This document shows positions 22,897-34,712 of a DNA stretch of 64,000 nucleotides, one piece after another. The translations under genes and the position numbers were made by a program. Positions within the stretch are counted from its first letter, which is position 1, and each line of letters starts with the position of its first letter. The DNA is from Talinum fruticosum. Lineage: Eukaryota > Streptophyta > Magnoliopsida > Caryophyllales > Talinaceae. The stretch lies in NCBI GenBank assembly GCA_021018815.1, contig JAITYX010000028.1:6279001-6343000 (forward strand). Direction: 5' to 3'. The notes below the pieces were generated by a model. The model searched no databases. It saw nothing but the letters and a program-made list of their open reading frames with translations, and was not told the origin of the DNA.

Positions 22897-24263
22897 ATGC
22901 AAAAAGCTCAATCGTTCGAGTTTGATCCAGAAATCGAGCGAACCTTCCGCATTAGACGGAAAAAGCAAAGGCTAGAGAAGGCTAAGAAGAAGCAAGAAGA
23001 AAACTCCAAGCAAAAGCCCAAGATGGTCGATGAAGAAAGAAGAACTTTTGGGCAATATGTAACACCCAATGTCACTAATCCACCAACGGCCATCAATGAC
23101 CCAAGTGTAGCGGTGAATGACTTTTGAGTTGAAGAACTCTCTTATCAACTTGGTGAGGGCCACTCCTTTCCATGGCCTTCCCCATAAAGACCCCAACCGG
23201 GACCTCTGCATTTTTCGCCAAGCATGTGATACTTTCAAGGCGAATGGGGCTTCACCTGGAAGGGCATAGGAGTGGCTAGATTCTCTTTAGGCGAACTCCA
23301 TCAGCACATTTGATCAACTTGCAAGTGCCTTCTTGGCAAAATACTTCCCACCAAGCAAGTTGACCAGTTTGAGGAATCGGATTTCCACCTTCGTCCAAGA
23401 GCCGGATAAGACATTATATGAAGCTTGGGAGAGGTTCAAGGATCTCCCGCGCCAATGCCCACAACATGGATTTGAGCCATAGGTCCCCATTCAAGCTTTC
23501 TACAATAGGGTAGATGATCATTTGAGAGCCACCATTCTTGCGGCGGTGGGAGGAAACATCATGAGCAAGTCCGTAGATGAGCTCCACACCTTGATTGAGC
23601 GAGATGGCGCTAAACAGCTTTCAATGGTCCAAGCCCCGTTCTAAGAGAATGGGAGGTAAGCTTGATGTTGATGTAGTTTCTGTTCTTTCTGCTAAGATAG
23701 ATATTATAACTCAAAAAATGGACGAGTCTAAATGTGAATGTTGCCCTCCCCTTCCATGTGCTTCTTGTAATTCTTATGAGCATAAGACTTTGATTTGTCC
23801 TATGGGTATGCCTAGCAATGGACCAATTGACCAATCCAATTTTATTGGCAACCCGAACCCAAGGCCAAACTTTGACCCCTTCTCAAATTTCTATAACCCA
23901 GGATTGAGGTGTCACCCTAATTTTTCCTACCGAACAACAATCCCATGGGTCCGCAACAAGTCCCAAGACCACCAGCCTCGGATTCCAATAACCTACCCAA
24001 CCACCAATGCCCCAAAAGTCTAACTTGGAGGTCATGATGGAAAACATGCTTCTGGCTCAATAAAAGCAAGATAAGATTATCAAGCAATTGGCTACAAAAG
24101 TTAAAATTTTAGCGACCCATAATAAAATGCTTGAAACTCGGATTGCTAGCCAAGCTAACTCTTCCTCTAGCCCTCCGGGTAAGCTTCCTAGCCAACCTGA
24201 GATTAACCCTAAGGAACAATGCAATGCCATAACTTTGAGGAGTGGGACACAATTGGCGGGGCT
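22897..24263 (+). pseudogene. gag: G1 gag, N-terminal and central part
   Basis: Structural protein of a gypsy element. I take the ATG at 22897 (MQKAQSFEFDPEIERTF), because FDPEIER is the usual start region of this gag type. The retrotransposon-gag core follows (about 23127-23600: NLVRATPFHGLPHKDPNRDL, then FLAKYFPPSK and DKTLYEAWERFKDL), with in-frame stops near 23268, 23288 and 23480 that look like CGA or CAG decay. A CX2CX4HX4C zinc knuckle (CASCNSYEHKTLIC) is at 23757-23798. A linker (24017-24263) ends in NPKEQCNAITLRSGTQL, where E2 interrupts. Reading resumes at 33344. Confidence 0.85.
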
Positions 24264-25844
24264 CGAAGACTCGGACACCTGCTCAACGCATTTTTGAGTT
24301 ACATTACATGAATCGGGTATAACCATCTCGTATTTATAGAGTTTTGATTCCAAGGCATTCTCTGTGTTTTAGAAACTTTTCTAAATGAAATGGTATCCTC
24401 TCTAAGTACTACAGCTTGCACTTCATGTGTTTATTGCGCTTCTTTAAGTGACTCGAAAACCGATTCTTTGTTCCGAGTCCAAGCATCACTCGATTTATCG
24501 CAGATTGAGTGGACTGGTGTTTCACCTTCTCTCACTCGAAACCGGCTTCGATTATAAGCTCAATTTCATTAGAGTCAGTACCTCTAGTATGTTTCATACT
24601 TAGTCTATATCAAGTTATCTCACTCTAATGTTCTTTACTTACCTTGATCTATCGCTTAGACTAAGTCGGATGGAATTTTGAGTTATATAGTTATTAGACT
24701 CGGAAAATTCCACTTCTCTTCGACTCGGATAATTAGTTGATTAATTATTATAATTATTTTATTATCTCGTGTCTAATCTTGGACCAAAGTATTTCATACT
24801 TTGAGAACCAAAATTGCTTTACTTTTGTAGGTTATACAATCGAGGATACACTTTTCAAACTACAAAAGTAACCAGCTTCGTAACGTCAAATCACCAGCGA
24901 GACATGGCTTTTCACCTTCTTTGCTCCAGTCCCGTAAGATTGTGTCGTGGCTGCCTCGTTTCCAAATCTGGAAAACTGGAACGCTAAGCTTAACGGTGGT
25001 TTCCACCTTATCTTTCAAGACACCGCCAATGGTTTTGGGACTTCCAAGAGAGTTAAACTGTTGTCCAACGTTCACATTACAACGGATACTTTCGAGTGAC
25101 TTAGAAAGCTTCTACCAACGGTCGCAGAGGACTCTCGGTCAGCAGATGAAGATAACGGCTACTCGCTCGGTCATCTATAAATAGAAGCCACTTCACAAGA
25201 CTTGAAGATTGCCGAACATATTGTTAATACACATACTTGCTCAAAGTCTTTGTATACATTCTCAATCTTCTACTTACAACTCCTACTCTGTAATTTATTA
25301 CCTTCGAGTTGTAAGGTCTTGTACTTAGTTACAAACTCTTTCTTACTTTCTTTGTAAGGTCCCTTGACTAAGCCGTAAGGGTTAACTCAGCTTAGTTGTC
25401 CCTAGCTGTAAGGGTTATCTCAGCTAGGAAGTACTAGATCGGATAAGGGAATTTCGAGTCTAGGAAAACTTGTATAGAGTTGTCTAAGGAAGCAACTCGG
25501 GTTCGGTCAGTTCACGGTATTTTGTGGACTCAAAATAGTGGATTTGACTTCATGTCCGGATTGACACGGTCCGTGGTTTTCTGCCCCAGGAGGGTTTCCA
25601 CGTAATTTCTAAGTGCTATCTTTCCGAGTTCATTCTAGACTCGGACATGTCATATTACTCCTGCTTGACTTGCTTGTTTATTCGTGATAGCATTTTTGAG
25701 TCCAAGCTTTTCTGACCTCGCTGTTTGACTCGGAACTCGTCTCTGTCTCTTCGTTAACAAAAGAGCTAACGTTTCAACGAAAAACTTCTATCACCCTATT
25801 CACCCCCTCTAGGGTGACTCAAACTCTCCCCGAGCAATCCTTCA
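24264..25844 (+). repeat. E2 5' LTR
   Basis: 1581 bp, beginning CGAAGACTCGGAC and ending CGAGCAATCCTTCA. A TATA box (TATAAATA, 25176-25183) lies 668 bases before the end, in the CATCTATAAATAGAAGCC context shared by all related LTRs here. The end carries CACCCTATTCACCCCCTCTA. Confidence 0.9.
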
Positions 25845-25846
25845 AT

Positions 25847-25858
25847 TGGTATCGAGTC
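25847..25858 (+). promoter_or_regulatory. E2 primer-binding site (initiator Met tRNA type)
   Basis: TGGTATCGAGTC two bases after the LTR end; the same site in E4 and E3 reads TGGTATCGAGCC. Confidence 0.8.
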
Positions 25859-25903
25859 TAGCCTTTCGGAAAGGATCTAACAATCCAAAGGTCTAAAGAT
25901 CAA

Positions 25904-27310
25904 ATGGCTCGAACACAGGAGAGTTCGACGAAGGAAGATCTTCCAACAGGCCACCAAAATTCAAAGGATCAAACTTTGGGCACTGGAAGAAACTTATGGA
26001 ATGTTTCCTTATGGATCATGATGAAGAGGTATGGGAAATCATACAACAAGGAAACTACATTCCAATGAAGACAGATGAATTCAGAATCATTCCCAAGACA
26101 AAAGCCGAATTCACTCCGAGAGAAGCAGAGAAGTTCAGGAAGAACTTCAAGGCAATGAACATTCCGATGTGCGCCATTAGCTCGAAGAATACAACCGAGT
26201 GTCTACCTCGTGATTCAGCAAAAGAAGTGTGGGACACCCTTGTCAACACTTACGAAGGCACAAGCCAGGTCGGACAAGCAAAGATAAGTCAATATCTTCA
26301 CAAATATGAGCTTTTCAAGATGGAGCCGAAGAGAACATCACTCGGATGTTCATTCGATTTACCGAGATTACCAACAATCTCAAATCACCGGGTAAGAAGA
26401 TCTCCCACGAGGAAATGTGGAGAAAGATACTCGAAGTCTACCCAAGAAAAGATGGGGTCCCAAAGTGACTGCCATAGAGGAGGCTCGAAGCTCTCACTCT
26501 TAAAGCCGGACAAGCTCATCGGAAAGCTTTTAACACACGAAATCCATCTAGAAGAAGAGGATGCTGAGGGCGGCTCCAAAAAGAACATAGCACCGAAAGC
26601 CTCGGAATCTAAAGAAGCAAATCCGAGCTCCTCCGACTCGAAGATGATCCCATGGCACTTATTGCAAGAGGTTTCAAGAAAATGTTGAAGCACAAAAGAT
26701 AGGATAAAAAGTCTAAGGAAGACTACTACAAACGAGACAAGAAGGACTGGAAAGGTAAGTATTCTTCCCTTCTAAGTTATCTTTATCTAAGAATTCCGGA
26801 TGTTTCGAGTGTGGCAGCAAATACCACATAGTCAAGGACTGTCCGAAGAGGAAAAGGGACAGAAAGAAGAAGAAGGCCATGATTACAACATGGAGCGATG
26901 AGGACTCATCGAAGATGACGAGGACTCGGACGACTCGAAGTGTCTAATGGCAATGTCCGATTCGAAGCCGAAAGAGAGTCGGACTCGGACTCGGACAATG
27001 AGGAAACCGATCCTCAAGAGGTAATTGATTATTTCCTCAAATTCTCCAAAGTCGATTTAGCTAAGTACATTTTTACTTTGGAAGAAAAGTCCAATTCGAT
27101 TCTTCTCAATTCAAAGAACAACTTAAGTTAATTACTTCGAGAGCACTTCTTTGAAAAATGAATTAGAAAACCGAGACTCTCATTCGGAGAACTCAAGACT
27201 AGTGCTCAATCTAATGAGACCGAGTCTAAGTTACTCGAGAAAGAAAATGAGGAGCTAAAGCGGAAGCTCACTAAGTCTCAAGATCTGGTTTTAAAGTTTA
27301 CTCAAGGTCG
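25904..27310 (+). pseudogene. gag: E2 gag, frameshifted
   Basis: Start taken at ATG 25904 (MARTQ), equivalent to 49796 in E4; a frameshift follows within 80 bases. The main frame (25996-26340) has MECFLMDHDEEVW, NIPMCAISSKNTTEC and KEVWDTLVNTYEG, the UBN2-type gag fold. It shifts again at about 26325. A CX2CX4HX4C zinc knuckle (CFECGSKYHIVKDC) at 26801-26842 is followed by a basic run KRKRDRKKKK, an acidic DSD-rich stretch (26950-27000) and a predicted helical FSKVDLAKYIFTLEEKSNS segment. At least three frame breaks. Confidence 0.85.
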
Positions 27311-27644
27311 AAAAACCTTGACATGCTCTTAGGATCATAATGTGTCTCCTTTCGAAAAGAAGGTCTTGGTTTAAACAAAGAAGAGGAATCTAATTCCTAC
27401 TCGGATTTATTCAAAAAGGATTTTAGAACCGTGAAGTTCGGGAAAGCCGAGCACGGTCCCATTCACGTAAATGAAGGGACGACTAAGCCCGTAATTGTTT
27501 ACAAAAAGAAACCATTCTCTCCTATTTCAAAAGGAAAAGTTTTCAAAAAGAAAGAGATACGGACTCAGATTCGAGACAAAACCCAAAGTCATTCAAATCG
27601 GGTTCCGAAACACCTTCTTCCTCGGAAAAGGACCACAGTAAGGA

Positions 27645-28085
27645 ATGTTACTGGGTTCGTTAGAGGAAGTGAGAAGGGTTAGATTCTCTCTGTTTTGCGA
27701 GTCACTCGAAAAGATCAAAGGACACCGGTACCTTGACAAGTGGATGTTCCCGCCATATGTCGGAGATGCGGGACTCTTTTCCGAGTTGGAAAAACATAAA
27801 GGAGGAAAGGTCACATTTGGAGATGATAGCAAAGGCAAGATAGTGGGGATTGGCAAGATTGGAAAAGGAAGCAATTTGGTCGATCCAGTCTACCTTGTCA
27901 AAGGTTTAAAGTACAATCTGCTCAGCATCTCCCAATTATGCGATAAAGGTCAAGAGGTAAGATTCACTCGGACCAACTGCTACATTTATGATGTCAATAC
28001 TAAAGAGACCAAACTGTCGGGTAAAAGATCGGGTAACACCTATATCATTCCTCTTTCGAACCAAGTCAGAATTTATCTTATTTAA
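27645..28085 (+). pseudogene. pol: E2 protease, frameshifted at the active site
   Basis: The bases for the D-S-G active site are present around 27736-27750, but an extra A puts the catalytic region out of frame (the local frame reads LDKWMFPPYVG). The rest is open: LFSELEKHKGGKVTFGDDS, IGKIGKGSNLVDPVYLVKG and LKYNLLSISQLCDKGQEV, typical of the copia protease C-terminal half. The single extra base lies beside a variable motif; sequencing error is possible. Confidence 0.8.
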
Positions 28086-28089
28086 AAGC

Positions 28090-29082
28090 ATCTCTCCATG
28101 ATGATTCATGGACTTGGCATCGTAGATTAGGGCATATTAGCATGCATACTATCAAAAAGTCGGCATCTCATAGTCCAGTTAAGGGTTTACCTAACCGTGT
28201 TTTTGAGAAAGATAAAGTATGTGACGCATGCACCGTAGGGAAACAAGTCAGATCTTCATTCAAATCTCTCGAAGACAGTTTCCACATCCAAAGTGCTTGA
28301 GCTACTACATATGGATTTATGTGGCGAAATCCCTGTTAAGAGTCTCGGAGGTAAATCTTACATATTCGTTATTATTGATGATTATTCTTGATTTACCTGG
28401 GTGTGTTTTCTTAAGCATAAGAATGAAGCTTTCAAGGAGTTCAAGCAAGCTCTGCAGAAAAATCCAAGTTGAGTCTCGGACTCGGATTCAAAGGATTCGA
28501 ACCGACCATGGAAGGGAGTTCGACTACTCGAATTCTCGGAGTTACGTGATCAGAATGGAATCTCTCACAACTTCTCAACACCAAGAACTCCTCAACGAAC
28601 GAAGTTGTAGAGAGAAAGAACAGAACTCTTGAGGAAATAGCTAGGACTATGATGATCGAACATGATCTTCCCTACTACTTACGGGCGAGGCAATCAACAC
28701 CGCGAACTATACACTAAATAGATGCCTCATCGGACCAATATTGAAGAAAACACCCTATGAGCTCTACAAAGGGAAGAAGCCAAACATCTCATACTTTAAG
28801 CCCTTTGGTTGCAAGTGTTTTATTCACAATAATGGTAAGGATCACTCGACCAAGTTTGATGCTAGGTCGGATGAAGGTATTTTTCTAGGTTACTCTTCAC
28901 ATAGTAAAGCTTATCGTGTCTTTAACAAAAGAACTAACAAAGTGGAAGAAAGCATCCACATAGTGTTTGATGAGCTTGAACAGGAGCAGCCAAGTGAGTC
29001 GTCATACTCAAAGCCGAAGCTCAATAGAGATGATGACAAAGCCGAGCCTACAAAGACTCGGACTCAACCTCGCTCGGAATGA
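28090..29082 (+). pseudogene. pol: E2 integrase, frameshifted
   Basis: The pre-integrase motif WHRRLGHISMHTIKK lies near 28107, CDACTVGKQ near 28222, and LLHMDLCGEIPVKSLGG (first Asp) near 28300. TDHGREF (second Asp) lies near 28502 and VVERKNRTLEEIARTMM (Glu) near 28606. The stretch 28741-29082 is open: KKTPYELYKGKKPNISYFKP and GIFLGYSSHSKAYRVFNKRT, the conserved C-terminal end. A stop lies near 28388 and frame changes near 28430 and 28600, so the three catalytic residues are in different frames. Confidence 0.88.
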
Positions 29083-29339
29083 AGTCACTCGAACGAGGAA
29101 ACTCGGAATGAGACAACTCAAGAGCTCGCTCGTAACGAACAAGTTAATGAAGAGGGTCACTCGGAACGGGCTTCGAAGATCAAGCGGCTCAGCCCACAAA
29201 TCTCGTGAATCGAGAACCGGTAAAGCATTCAAATTTACTTCCAGTCATCCTCAAGAAATCATAATTTCGGATATCAACAAGTGGGGTAAGAACTCGTTCC
29301 TCTCTACATAATCTATGTTCATTCACTGCACTTATTTCA

Positions 29340-30306
29340 TTAAACGAACCCAAAAATACACTAGAGGCCCTTAATGAACCTGAATGGGTAGAGGCCATGC
29401 AAGAAGAGCTGAATCAATTTGAAAGAAACCAAGTCCGGACTCGACCAAACGACCATCTAACCACCCAGTCATAGGAATCAAATGGGTTTTCAAAAACAAA
29501 CTGGATGAAGGTGGGGTAGCAGTCGGGAATAAGGCTAGACTTGTGGCTCGAGGATACAATCAAGAAGAAGGGATTGATTGTGGGGAAACCTTTGTACCTG
29601 TTGCCCGAATTGAAGCCATTAGAATTCTGTTGGCATTTGCATCCAAGCATGCATATTAAATTATATCAAATGGATGTTAAGTGTGCATTTCTCAATGGTT
29701 TTATTGAAGAAGAAGTCTATGTCGAACAGACCTCCTGGTTTTGAAAACTCGGAATTTCCAAATCATGTTTTCAAACTTCAAAAGGCTCTCTATGGTCTTA
29801 AACAAGCACCTCGAGCTTGGTATGAAAGATCGAGTAGCTTCTTGGTTCAAAATGATTTTAAAAGAGGTCAGATCGACAAGACTCTCTTCATAAAAACTAA
29901 GGGGAAAGATTTCCTTATTGGTCAAATCTATGTTGATGATATTATCTTCGGTGCTACTAATGAATTTACGTTCGAGAATTTTACTGGGTTGATGAGTCAA
30001 GAGTTCCAAATGAGTATGATGGGAGAACTCAACTTCTTCCTTGGGTTACAAATCAAACAAGATAAAGATGGAATCTATGTCCATCAATCAAAGTACACCA
30101 AGGAACTACTGAAGAAATACAAACTCCAAGATGCAAAACACGCATCTACTCCCATTAGCGACAGTATAAAGCTTGACTCGGACGAGAAATGTAAAGCAAT
30201 AGATCAGAAATTTTATCGAGGTATGATTGGATCTTTGATATATCTTACTTCCAAGCAGGCCAGATATAATGTTCGGTGTTTGCTTATACGCAAGATTTCA
30301 AGCTAA
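29340..30306 (+). pseudogene. pol: E2 reverse transcriptase
   Basis: Starts with the ALNEPEWVEAMQEELNQFE block and HPVIGIKWVFKNKLDEGG, then a frame change near 29650 at QMDVKCAFLNGFIEEEV. The main frame (29674-30306) has HVFKLQKALYGLKQAPRAWY and the catalytic YVDD at 29929-29940 (QIYVDDIIFGATNEF), then MMGELNFFLGLQIKQDKDG. It ends in SKQARYN, where a conserved RPDIMF-type block is damaged. The RT core from fingers to palm is largely readable. Confidence 0.9.
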
Positions 30307-30309
30307 CCC

Positions 30310-30871
30310 AAAATAATCACATCTCACTGCGGTGAAAAGAATATTCGGATATCTTGCAGGCACTTAGAATTTAGGTCTATGGTATTCCGGAGGCTCGGAA
30401 CCGACTCTTACTGGATACTCGGACGCGGACTACGCAAGATACAAAGTTGATCGAAAGAGCACATCCGGAGCTTGCCAATTTCTGGGTCAATCCCTAATAT
30501 CTTGGCACTCAAAGAAGCGTAACTCAGTAGCTCTATCAACTGCTGAAGCTGAATATATTGCAGCTGGAGCTTGTTGCGCTCGGATTCTATGGATTAAGCA
30601 ACACTTGAAGGATCTTGGACTATTCCTCAACTCAATTCCAATAAAGTGTGACAACCAAAGCGCAATCAACATCACCAAGAATCCTGTCCAAGCACTCGAA
30701 AACAAAGCATATCGAGGTCGGATATCACTTCTTACGTGATCACTCGGAAAAGGTGATATTAAACTTGAGTTCATTCCTACTAATCTTCAATTAGCTGATA
30801 TTTTTACTAAGCCTCTTGGTGAAGATCAGTTTTGCTTTATTCGGAATGAGCTTGGTATGTTAAATGCTTAA
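30310..30871 (+). pseudogene. pol: E2 RNase H
   Basis: Begins AVKRIFGYLAGT, with a stop near 30366; GYSDADYARYKVDRKSTSGA and SVALSTAEAEYIAAGACC follow. The CDNQSAINITKNPVQ motif retains the catalytic Asp. A frame break near 30700 precedes LADIFTKPLGEDQF and the stop at 30869-30871 (NELGMLNA). Confidence 0.87.
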
Positions 30872-31750
30872 TTATGTGCTATTCTTATTCATTGCATAAT
30901 TACGTGTTATGTGTTTTCCCTTTAATAACCATTAGCTCAGTTGATTCAATGATACTAGGTTAATAGTTATTTTGTGTTTCGAGTCACTCAGAAACCAATC
31001 CGAGTCAAACTCGGATGTAGAGAAACTTGGACTTCAAATTTTCGAAACTATCTCTAGAACAGTGGGGAGTTTCGGATCATATTTTCAAAATCCTTCTCTC
31101 TCTCGTCGAGCGCTGTGATCAGATATTAGCCATGGATTTCTAACCGCTGAAATCTTAACCATTGAAGAAACCATCACACCGGTCTTCGATGACTGATGGA
31201 CAAGCCGAGTCGAACGGAGTTATACTTAACGGATAGTTGACGGGCTTCTATTTTTTATAAATAGCGCCTATTCATCTTCGTCTCGGTATTCTACATTCCA
31301 TTTCTCTCGTAGGCGCCATGCATTGTGTCACAATGCCAAAGTCTACCAGATTCTTCTTCTTCTGAGAAATTTCTTTCTTTCTTTTGTCCGGACATCTAAG
31401 TTGCACTATTTGTTTTTTTCTTCCCTTCTTTTTATTGTTTTTGCTTGAAAGGCAAGGGGGAGAAATAGAGTCGAAAACTTGTTGTCTAGTTTAGGGGAGC
31501 TTTCCCTCTCAATCTATGTAATTTTGTTAAGTTCAATGAAACAATGCTTTCTCTTCTATAACTTCGTGTTCACAATCTTTCCGAGTTAACATTATTTCAT
31601 TAATTAGCATATTTTTGCTTTATGCTCCGATCGTTTTCGTTATGCTCCGATACACTAAGTATACTTTACTTAATTTCTTTTATGAGCAACTATTCGGAGT
31701 CGGATCCTTTTCACTAACAAAGTTTCTGTCTAAGCATGGAATGCCTTTCA
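30872..31750 (+). other. E2 region between pol and polypurine tract, remnant of third ORF
   Basis: About 880 bp with no long ORF. An ATG at 31333 begins MPKSTRF, similar in position and first residues to the third ORF of E4 (55420), but ends after about ten residues. TTGCTTGAAAGGCAAGGGGG (31442-31461) is shared with E3 and E4 in this region. I infer that most of the third ORF has been deleted here. Confidence 0.55.
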
Positions 31751-31765
31751 TCAAAAAGGGGAGAT
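31751..31765 (+). promoter_or_regulatory. E2 polypurine tract
   Basis: TCAAAAAGGGGAGAT directly before the 3' LTR; the same tract occurs in E3 (complement of 40668-40682) and E4 (57548-57560). Confidence 0.85.
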
Positions 31766-33343
31766 TGAAGACTCAAACACCGCTTAACGCATTTCGAGTT
31801 GCATTACATGAATCGGGTATAACCATCTCGTATTTATAGAGTTTTGATTCCAAGGCATTCTCTCGTGTTTTAGAAACTTTTCTTAATGAAATGGTATCCT
31901 CTCTAAGTACTACAGACTTGCACTTCATGTGTTTATTGCGCTTCTTTAAGTGACTCGAAAACCGATTCTTTGTTCCGAGTCCAAAGCATCACTTAGATTT
32001 ATCGCAGATTGAGTGGACTAGTGTTTCACCTTCTCTCACTCAAAACCGGCTTCTATAAGCTTAATTTCATTAGAGTCAGTACCTCTAGTCTGTTTCATAC
32101 TTAGTCTATATCAAGTTATCTCACTCTAATATTCTTTACTTACCTTGATCTATCGCTTAGACTAAGTCACATGGAATTTTGAGTTATATAGTTATTAGAC
32201 TCGAAAAATTCCACTTCTCTTCGACTCGAATAATTAGTTGAATAATTATCATAATTATTTTATTATCTCGTGTCTAATCTTGGACCAAAGTATTTCATAC
32301 TTTGAGAACCAAAATTGCTTTACTTTTGTAGGTTATTCAATCGAGGATACACTTTTCAAACTACAAAAGTAACCGGCTTCGTAACGTCAAATCACCAGCC
32401 AGACATGGCGTTTCACCTTCTCTCGCTCCGAGTCCCGGAAGATTGTGTCGAGGTCGTCTGTTTCCAAATCTGGAAAACTGAACGCTAAGCTTAACGGTGG
32501 TTTCCACCTTATCTTTCAAGACACCGCCAATGGTTTTGGGACTTCCAAGAGAGTTAAACCGTTGTCCAACGTTCACATTACAACGGATACTTTCGAGTGA
32601 CTCGAAAGCTTCTATCAACGGTCACGAGAGGACTCTCGGTCAGCAGATGAAGATAACGGCTACTCGCCTGGTCATCTATAAATAGAAGCCACTTCACAAG
32701 ACTTGAAGATTGCCGAACATATTGTTAATACACATACTTGCTCAAAGTCTTTGTATACATTCTCAATCTTCTACGTATAACTCCTACTCGTAATTTATTA
32801 CCTTCCGAGTTGTAAGGTCTTGTACTTAGTTACAAACTCTTTCTTACTTTCTTTGTAAGGTCCCTTGACTAAGCTGTAAGGGTTAACTCAGCTTAGTTGT
32901 CCCTAGCTGTAAGGGTTATCTCAGCTAGGAAGTACTAGATCGGATAAAGGAATTTCGAGTCTAGGAAAACTTGTATAGAGTTGTCTAAGGGAGCAACTCG
33001 GGTTCGGTCGATTCACGGTATTTTGTGGACTCAAAATAATGGATTTGACTTCGTGTCCGGATTGACACGGTCCGTGGTTTTCTGCCCCAGGAGGGTTTCC
33101 ACGTAATTTCTAAGTGCTATCTTTTTGAGTTCATTCTAGAGTCGACAGTCATATTACTCCCGCTTGACTTGCTTGTTTATTCGTGATAGCATTTTTGAGT
33201 CCAAGCTTTTCCGACCTCGCTGTTTGACTCGGAACCTGTCTCTGTCTCTTCGTTAACAAAAGAGCTAACGTTTCAATGAAAAACTTCTATCACCCTATTC
33301 ACCCCCTCTAGGGTGACTCAAACTCTCCCCGAGCAATCCTTCG
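31766..33343 (+). repeat. E2 3' LTR
   Basis: 1578 bp, starting TGAAGACTCAAAC and ending AGCAATCCTTCG. TATAAATA is at 32677-32684. The differences from the 5' copy include CTCGG/CTCAA, CTCGATTT/CTTAGATTT and CTCGGATAA/CTCGAATAA pairs. Confidence 0.9.
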
Positions 33344-33530
33344 GGGCCTAAGGGTGATAGGAGTGAGCATGTGGTCATTGATATGTAAAATGTGAATGAT
33401 GTTGTAAATGAGGAGTTGTCTACAACCTCTAAAGAGTCCTTAGTTGATGTTAGTGTGCACAATGAGAAGGAGACTTCTAATAAGCAAACAAAAACTCCCT
33501 AAAGAATTTACACTCCACCTTTACCATTCC
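33344..33530 (+). pseudogene. gag: G1 gag linker fragment between E2 and E5
   Basis: This 187-bp piece includes the E2 target duplicate (GGGCC) and encodes a weakly conserved acidic linker with an in-frame stop, ending in the TPPLPFP block that typically precedes the region upstream of the gypsy protease. The E5 LTR starts at 33531. Confidence 0.7.
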
Positions 33531-34439
33531 CGAAGACTCGGACCTTACATATATATCATTTTGAGTTCCATCAAGGGATCGGGTATAAGACTTCATCTCT
33601 CATAAGGTTTTGATTAAAAGTCATTCTATCTCGCTTAAACAGACTTTTCCGAGTGATATAGCATCTTTTTTAGTGTTACAAAATCTATCTTATATATTCT
33701 CTTTTGACTCGATCGACTCGTAAAGTATATTCTTGTTTATCATTTCACACACAGTTTCGAGTCACTCGGACAACACTCGGATATATTACAATGTTCAAAC
33801 ACTTGTTTTAGTTTACATAAACTCAATTCCGACTTCATGATCCGTAACGCCCCCAATACATAACCACATACATAAGTAGTTAATAGCGGAAGACTTGTAA
33901 ATTGGGAGACGTTACTGCCGTTTTCAGAATGAAAACAAGGCAAATTCATTTGAGTAAATTAATTATTCAAACAATTTATGTAACAAACCAACCCAAATCT
34001 TCTTCATAGAAAATGAAATTTTCGAAACGCTGGGGATCAGCTATAGAGGAATCATGAGCCAAGAGACCAAGGGAGGGACTAGCATGCATGGGGTCAAGGC
34101 GAACACTCGTACATCACTTCTCCCGACCAGCATTATCTTTTTCTTCCTCTTTAAACTTTAGGCGTGATTGTGAATAGTCCGTCATGCGCTTGACTTCCTA
34201 AAAATTTTAAAACATAAAACAATAGACGTGTGAGCTAGAAGCTCAAGTACGTTACCCTTATAAAATAAAATTATAATTTAGGTGCTCTTAAATCATACAC
34301 ATCTTAAATCATTTTTCTTGAATAAACAAGTTTGCAAACCGGTTAATTGCCGATTTGCTTTTTCGATTTAGCCAAACTTACGACCCATACTGTGAAACAA
34401 TTAATCATGGAATCCACATCCTAGGTTATTGAACCTTGA

Positions 34440-34620
34440 GACAGTTGGTTGTGAACAATTGAACGATTAAACGATTAAACGGTTAACAATTGAACGATTA
34501 ACAATTCCGTGAACAATTGAACAATTAACGATTATGTGAACAATTGAACGATTAACGATTCCGTGAATAATTGAACAATTAACGATTCTGTGAATAATTA
34601 AACAATTAACAGCTTAAATG
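34440..34620. repeat. 27-bp tandem repeat in D1
   Basis: About six imperfect units like GTGAACAATTGAACGATTAA then CGATTCC, with C/T and A/G variation among copies. Confidence 0.8.
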
Positions 34621-34667
34621 CTCGCTAGCGAGCAATGTTGTCCGAGCATCCCCGGATCAACCATTTA

Positions 34668-34712
34668 CAATTACGATTACGATTAGGATTAGGATTAGGA
34701 TTACGATTACGA
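34668..34712. repeat. 6-bp tandem repeat GATTAC/GATTAG in D1
   Basis: Seven consecutive hexamers alternate between GATTAC and GATTAG. It is not the plant telomere heptamer. Confidence 0.85.

Larger units (their letters stand above)
24264..33343 (+). mobile_element. E2: Ty1/copia element, SIRE/Maximus-like, 9.1 kb, in G1 gag
   Basis: LTRs 24264-25844 (1581 bp) and 31766-33343 (1578 bp) flank a 5.9-kb interior with a complete copia domain order. Flanks are GGGCT (24259-24263) and GGGCC (33344-33348), an imperfect TSD. The outermost ends read CG...CG where TG...CA is expected. Pol motifs such as AFLNGFIEEEVYVEQ and a 1.5-kb LTR fit the SIRE/Maximus lineage. All ORFs are broken. The LTR differences are few and many lie at CTCGG-type motifs. 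Confidence 0.9.

Noticed and set aside
34668..34712. Telomere-like repeat
   Set aside because: The unit is a GATTAC/GATTAG hexamer, not the plant TTTAGGG heptamer, and is short and internal to D1.
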